64,000 nt of DNA from Streptomyces indicus (lineage in GTDB: Bacteria; Actinomycetota; Actinomycetes; Streptomycetales; Streptomycetaceae). A program made the translations under genes and the position numbers. The stretch covers positions 35,471-99,470 of the forward strand of contig NZ_FNFF01000021.1 of assembly GCF_900100315.1 (NCBI RefSeq). The letters are read 5' to 3'. The notes below the pieces were generated by a model. It was given only the letters and a program-made list of their open reading frames with translations, searched no databases and was not told the origin of the DNA. Positions 26,074-34,919 of the stretch are shown one piece after another. The stretch's first letter is position 1. Every line of letters begins with the position of its first letter.

Positions 26074-26622
26074 ATGACAGACCAGGCCCCTCACCCGGAG
26101 GCGGAGATTCCGGGCAAGCCGACCGCGGCCTCCCGGACCACGCTCAGCCACATCATGACCCACAACGACACCAACCTTCTGGGCACGGTGCACGGCGGGG
26201 TGATCATGAAACTGGTGGACGACGCCGCGGGCGCGGTGGCGGGACGGCACTCCGGCGGACCCGCGGTGACGGCGTCCATGGACGAGATGGCGTTCCTGGA
26301 GCCGGTCAGGGTCGGCGACCTGGTCCATGTGAAGGCCCAGGTCAACTGGACCGGCCGGACCTCGATGGAGGTGGGCGTCCGGGTCCTCGCCGAGCGCTGG
26401 AACGAATCCACGCCCGCCCAGCAGGTCGGCTCCGCGTACCTCGTGTTCGCCGCCGTCGACGCCGACGGCAAGCCGCGCCGGGTCCCGCCGGTGGTCCCGG
26501 AGACGGAGCGCGACCGCCGCCGCTACCAGGAGGCCCAGATCCGCCGCACCCACCGCCTCGCCCGCCGCCGCGCGATCATGGAACTGCGCGAGAAGCGGGC
26601 GGCGGAGGGCCTGGACGACTGA
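26074..26622 (+). CDS. hotdog-fold acyl-CoA thioesterase
   Basis: 182 residues with one hotdog domain of the BACH/YciA type: HIMTHNDTNLLGTVHGGVIMKLVDDAAG supplies the conserved Asn/Asp and the His-Gly-Gly turn at the start of the long helix, and ASMDEMAFLEPVRVGDLV and VNWTGRTSMEVGVRVLAE are the core strands. It hydrolyses acyl-CoA; the chain length is unknown. The basic Arg-rich C-terminal helix (about 150-182) is an extension beyond the domain. It is divergent from LCP 1 and convergent with LCP 2. Confidence 0.9.
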   Translation: MTDQAPHPEAEIPGKPTAASRTTLSHIMTHNDTNLLGTVHGGVIMKLVDDAAGAVAGRHSGGPAVTASMDEMAFLEPVRVGDLVHVKAQVNWTGRTSMEVGVRVLAERWNESTPAQQVGSAYLVFAAVDADGKPRRVPPVVPETERDRRRYQEAQIRRTHRLARRRAIMELREKRAAEGLDD

Positions 26623-26722
26623 GCGGAAGCGGATCGGCCGCTTCCCTGCGGACCGGTCGCTTCTGCGCCTGAACGGCCCTCTCCCCGCGGACCCGCGGAC
26701 CGGCGGCCCGCCCAGCCGGCCT

Positions 26723-28201
26723 CTACTTCCCGCACACCACCTGGTCCCCGGTCACCACACCGAACTCGCCCTGGTTGATGTCCGTGGCCCGGACCGGCCG
26801 CACCTGCTCGTAGTCGGGCCCCGCCGTCACCTTCAGCGTCCCGCCCTGCCCCTTGACCGCCTTCAGCTCGCAGCCGGGCAGCGCGGTGGCCAGCGAGCGG
26901 GCCGAGCGGTCCCAGCGCGGGTCGTACTCGACGAGGGTCCGCTTGACCGGTGCGGCGTCGAGCGGGGCGCCCGTCGTACGGAAGCCCGTCTTGCGCAGGG
27001 CCTTGTCCACCCGGGCGCCGAGGCCGGAGACGTCCGTGCCGTTGGCGACCTGGACGCGGATCTGCTGCGGGGCCACATCCACCAGCGTCACCTTGCGCTT
27101 CTTGCGCAGCGGCGCGAGCGGCCGGTCCTCGCGCAGGGCCTCGAAGAGCTTCTCCGAGCGCTCCGGGTCCCACTTCAGGGTCGAGCCGATGCCCTTCACC
27201 ATGTAGCCCATCTCGCCGATCGGCACGGAGGTGAACTCGGAGGACGCCGGGGTGAACCCGCGCATCGCCCGGCCGAGGTCCAGCATCTCGTCGGTGCCGA
27301 AGGACTGGTCGGCGCGCACCGAGCCGAGGATGGTCCGGGTCACGTCGCGGAACTTCACCGGGTTCAGGAGCACCCCGGACGAGGTGGCCTTCGCGATGAC
27401 GGCCGCGAGGAAGCGCTGCTGGCGCTGCATCCGGCCGAGGTCGGCCGCGCCGTCGATATGGCGCGAGCGCACGTACTGAAGGGCCTCGCCGCCGCTGAGG
27501 TGGTGCCGGCCCGCGGCCAGGTCGAGCCCGGTGTACGAGTCCTTCATCGGGGTCGTGGTGCAGATCTCCACCCCGCCGAGCACGTCCACCGTCTTCATGA
27601 AGCTGGTGAAGTCGACCTCCAGATAGTGGTCGATCTTGACCTTGGTCATGTGTTCCACGGTGCGCACCGTCAGGTTCGGGCCGCCCTCCGCGTACGCCGC
27701 GTTCAGCTTGATCGGGTGCGCCTTGTGCTTCTCGCCGCTGTTGCGGTCGGTGTGCGCGGGCGCCTCCGCGTAGGAGTCGCGCGGCAGGCTCACGATGCTG
27801 GCCCGGTCACCGTCGGCGGAGATGTGCACGATCATGATCGTGTCGGTGCAGTGGCAGGGTGCACCGCCCAGGCGGTACTTGCGGCGCTCCTGCTCGGTGA
27901 TCTTGTCGCGGCCGTCGGTGCCGACCAGGAGCACGTTCATGCCGTCGCCCCCGGAGGGACGGTTCTTCATGTCCTTGAAGGGGTCGACCCGGTCGATCCC
28001 GGTGTCCAGGCTGGTGACCACCGCATGCCCGACCCCCGCCGCGGCGAGCACCGCCACCGAGAACGTCGTCGCCATCCGCATGGCCCAGCGGGGCCGGGTC
28101 CTGGGACGTCTGCGCCGCCCCGCCGCCTGTCGTGTCGAGGTCCGTACGGGCTGCCGTGGCCCTTGCCGGGGAGGGCGGGCGGGGCTGGGCGGCACGGGCA
28201 C
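26723..28201 (-). CDS. LCP-family glycopolymer ligase 2 with LytR_C domain
   Basis: 492 residues from the preferred GTG at 28201, which has GGAGG eight bases upstream; another in-frame GTG lies at 28195. A Pro/Arg-rich cytosolic segment, one transmembrane helix (about 43-62) and an LCP domain follow (NVLLVGTDGRD, DTIMIVHISADGD, VSLPRDSYAEAP, KLNAAYAEGGPNLTVRTVEHM, LSGGEALQYVRSRHIDG). The C-terminal LytR_C domain begins near RVQVANGTDVSGLGARVDKAL. It shares the KLNAAYAE(D/G)GP signature with LCP 1, so these two form one subgroup. It sits tail to tail with the thioesterase. Confidence 0.92.
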   Translation of the reverse strand: MPVPPSPARPPRQGPRQPVRTSTRQAAGRRRRPRTRPRWAMRMATTFSVAVLAAAGVGHAVVTSLDTGIDRVDPFKDMKNRPSGGDGMNVLLVGTDGRDKITEQERRKYRLGGAPCHCTDTIMIVHISADGDRASIVSLPRDSYAEAPAHTDRNSGEKHKAHPIKLNAAYAEGGPNLTVRTVEHMTKVKIDHYLEVDFTSFMKTVDVLGGVEICTTTPMKDSYTGLDLAAGRHHLSGGEALQYVRSRHIDGAADLGRMQRQQRFLAAVIAKATSSGVLLNPVKFRDVTRTILGSVRADQSFGTDEMLDLGRAMRGFTPASSEFTSVPIGEMGYMVKGIGSTLKWDPERSEKLFEALREDRPLAPLRKKRKVTLVDVAPQQIRVQVANGTDVSGLGARVDKALRKTGFRTTGAPLDAAPVKRTLVEYDPRWDRSARSLATALPGCELKAVKGQGGTLKVTAGPDYEQVRPVRATDINQGEFGVVTGDQVVCGK

Positions 28202-28342
28202 AGGGGACACCTCCGCGAGCTGTACTTTTTTACGACGTGGGCGCAGGGACCGTGCAACCGTAGGCCCATACGAAATGCGGCCCGGGGAGGCCACCCGGGG
28301 GCCGCGCACCCGTGTCCCCCATTCGCGGTAACGTGACGGGTG

Positions 28343-29383
28343 ATGAGCGAGAATCCCCAGACGAGTACAGCGCAGCCGACGGCCGTGTCCGTGATCATGC
28401 CGGTCCTCAACGAGGAGCGTCATCTGCGCGGCGCCGTCCACGCGATCCTCCAGCAGGAGTACGCGGGCGAGATGGAGGTGGTGATCGCGCTCGGGCCGTC
28501 CACGGACCGCACCGACGAGATCGCCGCGGAGCTGGTGGCCGAGGACCCCCGTGTCCACACCGTCCCCAACCCGACGGGCCGTACCCCCGCCGCGCTCAAT
28601 GCGGCGATCAAGGCGTCCCGGCACCCGGTCGTGGTGCGCGTGGACGGCCACGGGATGCTCTCGCCGAACTACATCGCGACCGCCGTGCGCCTCCTGGAGC
28701 AGACCGGCGCGCAGAACGTCGGCGGCATCATGCACGCCGAGGGCGAGAACGACTGGGAGCGCGCCGTCGCCGCCGCGATGACCTCGAAGATCGGCGTGGG
28801 CAACGCTGCCTTCCACACCGGTGGCGAGGCCGGCCCGGCCGAGACGGTCTACCTCGGCGTCTTCCGGCGCGAGGCCCTGGAGCAGCAGGGCGGGTACAAC
28901 GAGGAGTTCATCCGCGCCCAGGACTGGGAGCTGAACTTCCGGATCCGCGAGGCCGGCGGCCTCATCTGGTTCTCGCCCGAGCTCAAGGTCTCCTACCGGC
29001 CGCGCCCCTCCGTGAAGGCGCTGGCCAAGCAGTACAAGGACTACGGGCGCTGGCGCCACGTGGTCGCCCGCTACCACGAGGGCTCGATCAACCTGCGCTA
29101 CCTGGCCCCGCCGACCGCCGTGTGCGCCATCGCGGCCGGCCTGTTCGTGGGCGCGGCGGTGCACCCGCTCGGCTTCGTGATCCCCGCCGGCTATCTCGCT
29201 GCGATCGCCGCGGGCTCGGTCCCGGCGGGCAAGGGCCTGCCGCTCAAGGCCCGCCTCCAGATCCCGGTGGCCCTCGCGACCATGCACATGTCGTGGGGCT
29301 ACGGCTTCCTGACCAGCCCGAAGGCCCTGGCCAAGAAGGTCATCGCCTCGCGTCGCCCTGCGGTGCTGCGCGAGAACGTCTGA
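28343..29383 (+). CDS. family 2 glycosyltransferase, membrane-associated
   Basis: 346 residues. A GT-A domain (about 15-240) shows VSVIMPVLNEERHL, the DxD-type VRVDGHGML, and RAQDWELNFRIREAGG as the acceptor-side ED/W motif. Two to three hydrophobic helices in the last 100 residues should hold it at the membrane. It resembles ExoA-type sugar transferases working on lipid-linked intermediates. TAACGT lies eight bases before the ATG, so it may be leaderless; an in-frame GTG directly precedes the ATG. It stands alone between LCP genes on the opposite strand, which suggests it builds a polymer the LCP enzymes attach. Confidence 0.88.
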   Translation: MSENPQTSTAQPTAVSVIMPVLNEERHLRGAVHAILQQEYAGEMEVVIALGPSTDRTDEIAAELVAEDPRVHTVPNPTGRTPAALNAAIKASRHPVVVRVDGHGMLSPNYIATAVRLLEQTGAQNVGGIMHAEGENDWERAVAAAMTSKIGVGNAAFHTGGEAGPAETVYLGVFRREALEQQGGYNEEFIRAQDWELNFRIREAGGLIWFSPELKVSYRPRPSVKALAKQYKDYGRWRHVVARYHEGSINLRYLAPPTAVCAIAAGLFVGAAVHPLGFVIPAGYLAAIAAGSVPAGKGLPLKARLQIPVALATMHMSWGYGFLTSPKALAKKVIASRRPAVLRENV

Positions 29384-29397
29384 GTCGTTTCGTAAGG

Positions 29398-29445
29398 GAT
29401 CCCGTACGAGATCGCGTACGAGATCCCGTATGAGATCGCGTACGA
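29398..29445 (+). repeat. four tandem 12-bp units GATCSCGTAYGA
   Basis: Copies at 29398-29409, 29410-29421, 29422-29433 and 29434-29445 alternate GATCCCGTAYGA and GATCGCGTACGA. They lie immediately before the terminator hairpin downstream of the glycosyltransferase. Confidence 0.9.
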
Positions 29446-29482
29446 GAAGAGCCCCGGCCGGGAGATTCGGCCGGGGCTCTTC
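29446..29482. terminator. perfect 15-bp bidirectional terminator
   Basis: GAAGAGCCCCGGCCG (29446-29460) and CGGCCGGGGCTCTTC (29468-29482) pair perfectly around a 7-base loop, between the convergent glycosyltransferase and LCP 3. Confidence 0.85.
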
Positions 29483-29514
29483 CTGACGGGACCTCCCCGT
29501 ACGGACGGAAGTGG

Positions 29515-31182
29515 TCACTTCCAGGTGTAGTTCGGGTCCACCTTCATGCAGGCGCCCTTGTCGGCGCCGTTCGAGAGCTGCTCCTTGTCCACGGCCTTCG
29601 GGGCCGGCTTCGGCGGGACGTCGCCCTCGCGCCAGTCCGCACCGACGATCAGCGTGACGCCCGGGACGTCGGCTGATTCCTTGACCGAACTCATCGGCAG
29701 ACCAAGGGACTTGGCGAGCACTTGGGCGTCGCCCTCGAGGTCCGCACGCGGGAAGCGGATCACCGTACGGTCCTGGGAGGTGTCGTCACCGGCCTGGGGC
29801 TGTACGGCGGCCGCGCCGGTGTAGCCCTTGCCCTTGAGCAGCTCGGCGACAGCGGTGGCGCGGCCCTGGAGCGGGGCGCGGGTCGCGTCGCCCGACGCGT
29901 TGAGGACGGCCACCTCGGTGTCGGCGGGGGAGGCCGCCGGGTCGTCGGAGAGCTCCTCCTTCTTCTTGGCGCCCTTGCCGTCGAGCGCGACGTCCTCGCG
30001 TACGAGCTCGAAGAGGTCCTCCGCCTCTCCGGGCTTCGGCTCGACCTTCACGCCCACGTAGTTGAAGGGCATCGTCGTCATGTTGATGCGGGAGGTCGGC
30101 ACCTTTTGCAGCTCGCCGCCCAGACTGGCAAGCCTCTGCACCGAGTTGAGGCTCTCGTCGAACACGATGGCGTCGATGGCGGCCTCGGCGAGGTTCAGCA
30201 TCTCGGTCGGATTCGTCAGCCGTGCGCTGGACTTGAGCTCGCGGACCATTGAGTTCATGTACATGTGCTGCGCTTTCGCGCGGGCGATGTCGCTGCCGTC
30301 CTCGAAGCCGTAGCGGGTGCGCAGCCATTGCAGGGCCTGCTCGCCCTTGATCTCGGTGGTGCCCTCCTCGAGTTTGAGGCCGGAGCCCTTGCCGTCCCGG
30401 GTGCGGGAGTGGATGTTGGCGTCGACGCAGACCGGGACGCCGCCGATGGCGTCGGCCATCGAGACCACACCCGTGAAGTCCACCATCATGAAGTGGTCGA
30501 TACGGATGCCAGTGAGCTTCTCCCAGGTGAGCACGGTGCAGGCGGGGCCGCCGCGGCCGAGGCTCTCGTTGGTGGGATGGCGGGTCAGGGCCTGGAACTT
30601 CTCGCCGGTGTCCGGGTCCTCGCACGCCGGGATGTCGAGCAGCGTGTCGCGCGGCATGCTCACCACCGACATGTTGCTGCGGTCCGCGGACAGGTGGAGC
30701 AGCATCTGCACGTCGGCGAGCGGCTTCGCCCCGACGCTGTCCTTGTGGCCGCCGAGCCGCAGGTTCTCCTCGCTGTTCCGGTCGTCGGAGCCGATCAGGA
30801 GGATGTTCAGCGGGGTCTGCCCGGCCGCGTTCGGCGTCGCCTTCGGCGCGCGGTTCTTGTCCGGCAGCGGCTTGGTCTGAATGTTGTCGTTCAGGTGCTG
30901 GTAATAGAGATACCCGGCCCCGGCGGTGCCGAGTATCAGCACCGCGAACACCACGGCCGACCAGCGCAGCACCTTGCGCCTGCGGCTGCGGGGTCTGCGC
31001 GCCGCGCGCCGCCGGGCGCTGCGCGTGGAGGGCTCGCCGTCGCCGGGGCCGCGGGGCCCCGGCACACCGGAGCCCTCGCGCTCGCCCTCGTACAGGCTGT
31101 CGTCCCACCCGAGGTCACGTGCATGCGGTGCGCGAGATCGTCGCGCACCTCTGCCGTTTCCGCGCACGCTGTTCTGCGTCAT
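29515..31182 (-). CDS. LCP-family glycopolymer ligase 3 with LytR_C domain
   Basis: 555 residues: an Arg-rich cytosolic segment, a transmembrane helix (about 73-94), an LCP domain (about 120-380) and a LytR_C domain (about 430-510, beginning TEVAVLNASGDATRAPLQG). LCP motifs are NILLIGSDDRN, SMPRDTLLDIP and IKGEQALQWLRTRYGFEDG. In place of KLNAAYAE it has NESLGRGGPACTV. It also carries cysteines in LDIPACED and VPVCVDANI that recur in LCP 4 and LCP 5. GGGAGGG precedes the ATG. LCP 4 lies 88 bases upstream on the same strand, so co-transcription is possible. Confidence 0.92.
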   Translation of the reverse strand: MTQNSVRGNGRGARRSRAPHARDLGWDDSLYEGEREGSGVPGPRGPGDGEPSTRSARRRAARRPRSRRRKVLRWSAVVFAVLILGTAGAGYLYYQHLNDNIQTKPLPDKNRAPKATPNAAGQTPLNILLIGSDDRNSEENLRLGGHKDSVGAKPLADVQMLLHLSADRSNMSVVSMPRDTLLDIPACEDPDTGEKFQALTRHPTNESLGRGGPACTVLTWEKLTGIRIDHFMMVDFTGVVSMADAIGGVPVCVDANIHSRTRDGKGSGLKLEEGTTEIKGEQALQWLRTRYGFEDGSDIARAKAQHMYMNSMVRELKSSARLTNPTEMLNLAEAAIDAIVFDESLNSVQRLASLGGELQKVPTSRINMTTMPFNYVGVKVEPKPGEAEDLFELVREDVALDGKGAKKKEELSDDPAASPADTEVAVLNASGDATRAPLQGRATAVAELLKGKGYTGAAAVQPQAGDDTSQDRTVIRFPRADLEGDAQVLAKSLGLPMSSVKESADVPGVTLIVGADWREGDVPPKPAPKAVDKEQLSNGADKGACMKVDPNYTWK

Positions 31183-31270
31183 GCCAGTCCCTCCCCAGCC
31201 TGGCGCACCATACGACCCCCACCTGTGAACCGTTTGACTCAGCAGACGGTCAAGATGCCCCCGGGGTTGT

Positions 31271-33025
31271 TCACTTGGCGCAGGTCTTCTTGTCGGCCTC
31301 GGTCTTGTCGATGTCCGTCGGCGCGGTCGGAGCCCCCACGGGCGTACCCGGCTCCGAGAAGTCCGCTCCGAGGATCAGGACCATCGCGGGCAGACCCTGA
31401 TCATTGGTCTCGCTCTCGCCCGGCTTCAGAGCCGACCCCGGAAGTCCCATCACCTCGGCCAGTTTGCGTGCCTGATCGGCCTGGTCGGGGTAGTACTCGA
31501 GGGTGGTCTTCGCCTGCTTGGGCTCGTGGTTGCCGAGCTGGCTGGCCTTGTTCATGCCGTGCTCGGTCTGCAGGTACGTGAGCGTCTTGCTCGCCGCACC
31601 CTGCGTATCGCTGCCGTTGTAGATGTTCACGCGGACGTCTGCGGCCGCGGACTTGGACCCCTTGAGACGGGCCGCTTCCTTGTCCTTCTGCTTCTTCTTG
31701 GTGGCCGTCAGGGACACATCGCCCTTTATGGCGCCGAACAGCGGCTTCGCCTTGGGCTCATTGACCAGGACGGTGGCGCCGTCGGTGTTGTCGACCACCG
31801 GGACGGTGGTGAAGCTGATGTTCTTCAGATCCACCTTGCCCAGCTCCATGCCCAGGTCACGGAGCTTGAACACATCGCTGAGCGTGTCGTCGACGGTCAG
31901 CGCCTTCGTCGCCGCCTCCGCCAGGTCGAGCATCGTGCCGGGGCTGGTCATCTTCGACTTCATCTTGCGCATCAGCGAACTCAGGAACTGCTGCTGCAAC
32001 TTGATGCGGTCCAGGTCCGAACCGAAGCCCACCGCATGCCGGGTGCGGACGAACGCGAGCGCGTCGTCGCCCTCGACCGTGCTGGTGCCCTTGGGCAGCT
32101 CCAGGTGCGACTTCGGGTCCTTGATGGGCTTCTCGACGCAGACCTCCACACCGCCGACCGCGCTGCTGAGGGTCTTGACCGCGTTGAAGTCCGCGACCAT
32201 GAAGTTGTCGAGCTTGATGCCCGTCAGCTCGGTGACCGTGCGCATGGTGCAGCTCGGCGTGCGCCCTGACTGCCCGAGGCTCTCGTTGAAGCGCGCCTTC
32301 GGCGTGCCCGCGATGACCTTCTCGGAGCCGTCCTCCTGCTGGGTCGGGCAGTCCGGGATGTCCACGATCATGTCGCGCGGGATGCTCAACGCCGTTGCGT
32401 TGGAACGGTCCTTGGAGACGTGCAGCAGGATCGTGGTGTCCGCGTGCCCGGGGCTGCCGGCGTCGCCGTAGCCCTCGTTGCCCTTGCCGGTGCGCTTGTC
32501 GGTGCCGATGATCAGCACGTTGATCGCCCGGTCCTTGGCCCAGCCGCCGGTCCCCGCGCCGTCGGAGGACACCGAGGTCAGGTTGCCGTTCAGATGCTCT
32601 ATGTAGAAGTACGCGGTGGCCGCGCCGGCGACCAGCACGAACGCAAGACCGCCGCCCGTCCACAACAGGGCCTTCTTGCCCTTGGACTTCTTCTGCTTGG
32701 GCCTGCGCCGGCCCGGGCCGAGCGGCTCCTCGGGCGTCCGCCGCCTGCGCTGCCCGGGGAGGTCACCGGGCGGCTGCTGCTGCGGCCGGCGTCCGGGCGG
32801 TGCCTGACGGGTGCCGTTCTGGGCGGTGCCGTTCCGAACAGTGCCGTTCCGGCTGCCGTTCTGACGGGTCTGCGTTGCGTGCGGCGATCTGCGGCGTGGC
32901 GAGGGGATGCCTGACTCCGGTGCGGAGGGGTGCAGTCGCAGTTCGTAGTCGCCGGTCTGCGGGTTCAGGACCCACTGGTCTGCGGGGTCGATGTTCTCCG
33001 CCCGCCCACGGCCTTGCGCGTCCAC
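31271..33025 (-). CDS. LCP-family glycopolymer ligase 4 with LytR_C domain
   Basis: 584 residues from GTG 33025 (GGAGGA 11 bases upstream; the MDAQGRGRAENIDPADQWVL opening is the form I recall in Streptomyces orthologues). A long Arg/Gln/Asn/Gly-rich cytosolic part contains an NGT repeat. A transmembrane helix (about 119-141), an LCP domain (NVLIIGTDKRTG, DTTILLHV, LSIPRDMIVDIPDC, VEGDDALAFVRTRHAVGFG) and a LytR_C domain (DVRVNIYNGSDTQGAASKTL) follow. It has NESLGQSGRTPSCTM and EVCVEKPI, the same cysteine positions as LCP 3 and LCP 5. The open frame upstream to 33073 is probably untranslated. Confidence 0.92.
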   Translation of the reverse strand: MDAQGRGRAENIDPADQWVLNPQTGDYELRLHPSAPESGIPSPRRRSPHATQTRQNGSRNGTVRNGTAQNGTRQAPPGRRPQQQPPGDLPGQRRRRTPEEPLGPGRRRPKQKKSKGKKALLWTGGGLAFVLVAGAATAYFYIEHLNGNLTSVSSDGAGTGGWAKDRAINVLIIGTDKRTGKGNEGYGDAGSPGHADTTILLHVSKDRSNATALSIPRDMIVDIPDCPTQQEDGSEKVIAGTPKARFNESLGQSGRTPSCTMRTVTELTGIKLDNFMVADFNAVKTLSSAVGGVEVCVEKPIKDPKSHLELPKGTSTVEGDDALAFVRTRHAVGFGSDLDRIKLQQQFLSSLMRKMKSKMTSPGTMLDLAEAATKALTVDDTLSDVFKLRDLGMELGKVDLKNISFTTVPVVDNTDGATVLVNEPKAKPLFGAIKGDVSLTATKKKQKDKEAARLKGSKSAAADVRVNIYNGSDTQGAASKTLTYLQTEHGMNKASQLGNHEPKQAKTTLEYYPDQADQARKLAEVMGLPGSALKPGESETNDQGLPAMVLILGADFSEPGTPVGAPTAPTDIDKTEADKKTCAK

Positions 33026-33281
33026 GGTTGCTTGAGTCCTCCGTCGGGGCCACGCGGCGCCTTCCCCCTCCAAGGCGTCCGGTCGATCGGTAGTGCAAGT
33101 GCGGGTCGCTGCTTCGTCGCAGGCAGGTGCACCGGATCGCTCACACTATCCGCCCGGATCGGCGCGCAGCGACGGCGGTGACAAATTCCACTGCGCTTAC
33201 AACCGGTCATTACGCCCCAATTCAAGGTCAACGACCCCTTGCGTTTGGGAATCCCTTTACTAACGGCTGGTGCCGGCGGTC

Positions 33282-34781
33282 CTAGCAGGTCGCCCCGGCG
33301 GCCGTGCTGCCGCGGAACGTCGGTGCGGGGGAGGGGGTTTGGGTGGAGGGTTCGTCCGGTTTGTCGTCGGATGCCTCGCCCTCGTCGTCCGACTCGCCCT
33401 TTTCGGCCTTACGTTTGGCCGGATCCTCATCCGTCGACTTGCCCTCGACCCAGTACCCGTCGTCGACCCAGTAGCCGTCGTCGCTCCAGTAACCGGTGTC
33501 CACCCAGTAACCGCCCCCGCCGTCCTCGGCGCCGTCCCGCTCGCCCGCGGGCTCCTCGCCCTCCGTGCCCTCGTCCGAGGCCTGCTCCGCCTCGGGTGCC
33601 TTCTCGGCCACGTGGAGCGGGGCGTCGTTGCGCAGCCGGTCGAAGAGACGCCCGGCATCGGGCTGCACCAGTTCGTCCCTGTTTGCGTCGTATGCGTAGG
33701 ACTGCCGCGGCACGGTCAGGAACTGCACCTTGTCCGCGGGGATGTTGCGCATGGAGCGGACCAGGTCGTAGAGGTCGGTGAGCTGGGCGATGGCCGGGTC
33801 CGTGGTCAGCGAGGAGGTGGCCGCGTCCAGGACCGGGTAGAGCTTGGTCGGGTTGAGCAGGACGCCGCTGCCGCTCACCTTGCTGACGAGCGCGCCGAGG
33901 AAGGCCTGCTGGCGGTCCATCCGCTCGGTGTCGCTGCCGTCGCCGAGCGTCTTGCGGGCGCGTACGTAGCCGAGAGCCTGCTCGCCGTTGAGCTTGTGCC
34001 GGCCCGCGGGCAGCTTGAGCTTGGAGTCCGGGTCGTCGATCGGGTCCGCGAGGCAGACCTCGACGCCGTCCACCGCGTCCACCATCTTCTTGAACCCCCG
34101 GAAGTCCACCACCATGTGGTGGTCGATCCGGATATCCGTGAGCTGCTCGACGGTACGGATGGTGCAGGCGGCGCCGCCCCACTCGAACGCCCAGTTGAAC
34201 TGGGCGAACTGCTCCTTGGTCCGCGAGCCGTCGCGCTTGCGGCAGCTCGGGATGTCCACCATCACGTCACGCGGCAGCGAGACCGCGGTGGCGCTTTTCC
34301 GGTCGGCCGCCAGGTGCAGCAGGATCGTGGTGTCGGAGCGGCCGCCGTCGGTGCCCGAGTCCTTGCCGTAGGTGTCGTTGCCCTCGCCGGACCGGGTGTC
34401 GGAGCCGATCAGAAGGATGTTCTGGGCGTTGTGCGTGGAGGGCGCGGGCCGCTCCTTCTCGTAGCGCTCCAGCTCCTCGGCGGCGGTGAGGTCCTCGGTG
34501 ATGTTGCCCTGCAACTGCTTGTAGATCCCCCAGCCGACCCCGGAGGCGACGAGCACGACCACGGCGAGACCGAGCGCGATCCAGCGGCCCCAGTGGGGGC
34601 CTCGGTGCGGCGTCCCGGTGTCCTCGGGGTTCTCAGGGTTCCCGGGGTTCCCAGGGTTCTCGGGGTTCCCGGGGTTCTCGGTCTGCTGCCCGGTTTCCGG
34701 CGGGACCGGCGTAGGCGCGTCGTCACCGGACTGCTCCGGAACGTCGGGCGTGCCCGCGGTGTCGGTCACGTCGGTGTCCAC
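33282..34781 (-). CDS. LCP-family glycopolymer ligase 5 with YWVDDG-repeat tail
   Basis: 499 residues. The acidic, Pro-rich N-terminus contains a GNPENP repeat (about 38-53). A transmembrane helix (about 67-87) precedes the LCP domain (NILLIGSDTRSG, DTTILLHLAADR, VSLPRDVMVDIPSC, WGGAACTIRTVE, LNGEQALGYVRARKTLGDG). It lacks LytR_C; the tail instead carries four hexapeptide units of the form YWxDxG at 425-447, then a highly charged, disordered end. The GTG at 34781 has a G-run almost touching it; GTG 34769 is an alternative with better spacing. TIGR03089 follows upstream on the same strand, as I recall beside the LCP gene of M. tuberculosis. Confidence 0.88.
   Translation of the reverse strand: MDTDVTDTAGTPDVPEQSGDDAPTPVPPETGQQTENPGNPENPGNPGNPENPEDTGTPHRGPHWGRWIALGLAVVVLVASGVGWGIYKQLQGNITEDLTAAEELERYEKERPAPSTHNAQNILLIGSDTRSGEGNDTYGKDSGTDGGRSDTTILLHLAADRKSATAVSLPRDVMVDIPSCRKRDGSRTKEQFAQFNWAFEWGGAACTIRTVEQLTDIRIDHHMVVDFRGFKKMVDAVDGVEVCLADPIDDPDSKLKLPAGRHKLNGEQALGYVRARKTLGDGSDTERMDRQQAFLGALVSKVSGSGVLLNPTKLYPVLDAATSSLTTDPAIAQLTDLYDLVRSMRNIPADKVQFLTVPRQSYAYDANRDELVQPDAGRLFDRLRNDAPLHVAEKAPEAEQASDEGTEGEEPAGERDGAEDGGGGYWVDTGYWSDDGYWVDDGYWVEGKSTDEDPAKRKAEKGESDDEGEASDDKPDEPSTQTPSPAPTFRGSTAAGATC
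33448..33515 (-). repeat. 18-bp coding repeat (YWxDxG hexapeptides) in LCP 5
   Basis: About four imperfect 18-base units, visible on the plus strand as recurring CCCAGTA(A/G/C)CC(G/C), encode tandem Tyr-Trp-x-Asp/Glu-x-Gly units in the extracellular tail. Confidence 0.7.
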
Positions 34782-34919
34782 CCCTCACAGCGTCGGCATC
34801 ACGGACGGCACCCTCATGGAGGGCGCTTTTCCGACCATGACCCGAGGGCACCGGCCTCCGCCTGCGGGCGGGGGCGCGAGCTGCGCCGGACGGGTGGACT
34901 TCCGGGTGCGCGCGGGTGC

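Noticed and set aside
26723..29518. A 931-codon minus-strand frame joining LCP 2 to upstream DNA
   Set aside because: Only the part from 28201 leftwards is an LCP protein. The rest is the antisense of the glycosyltransferase, with no separate function visible.
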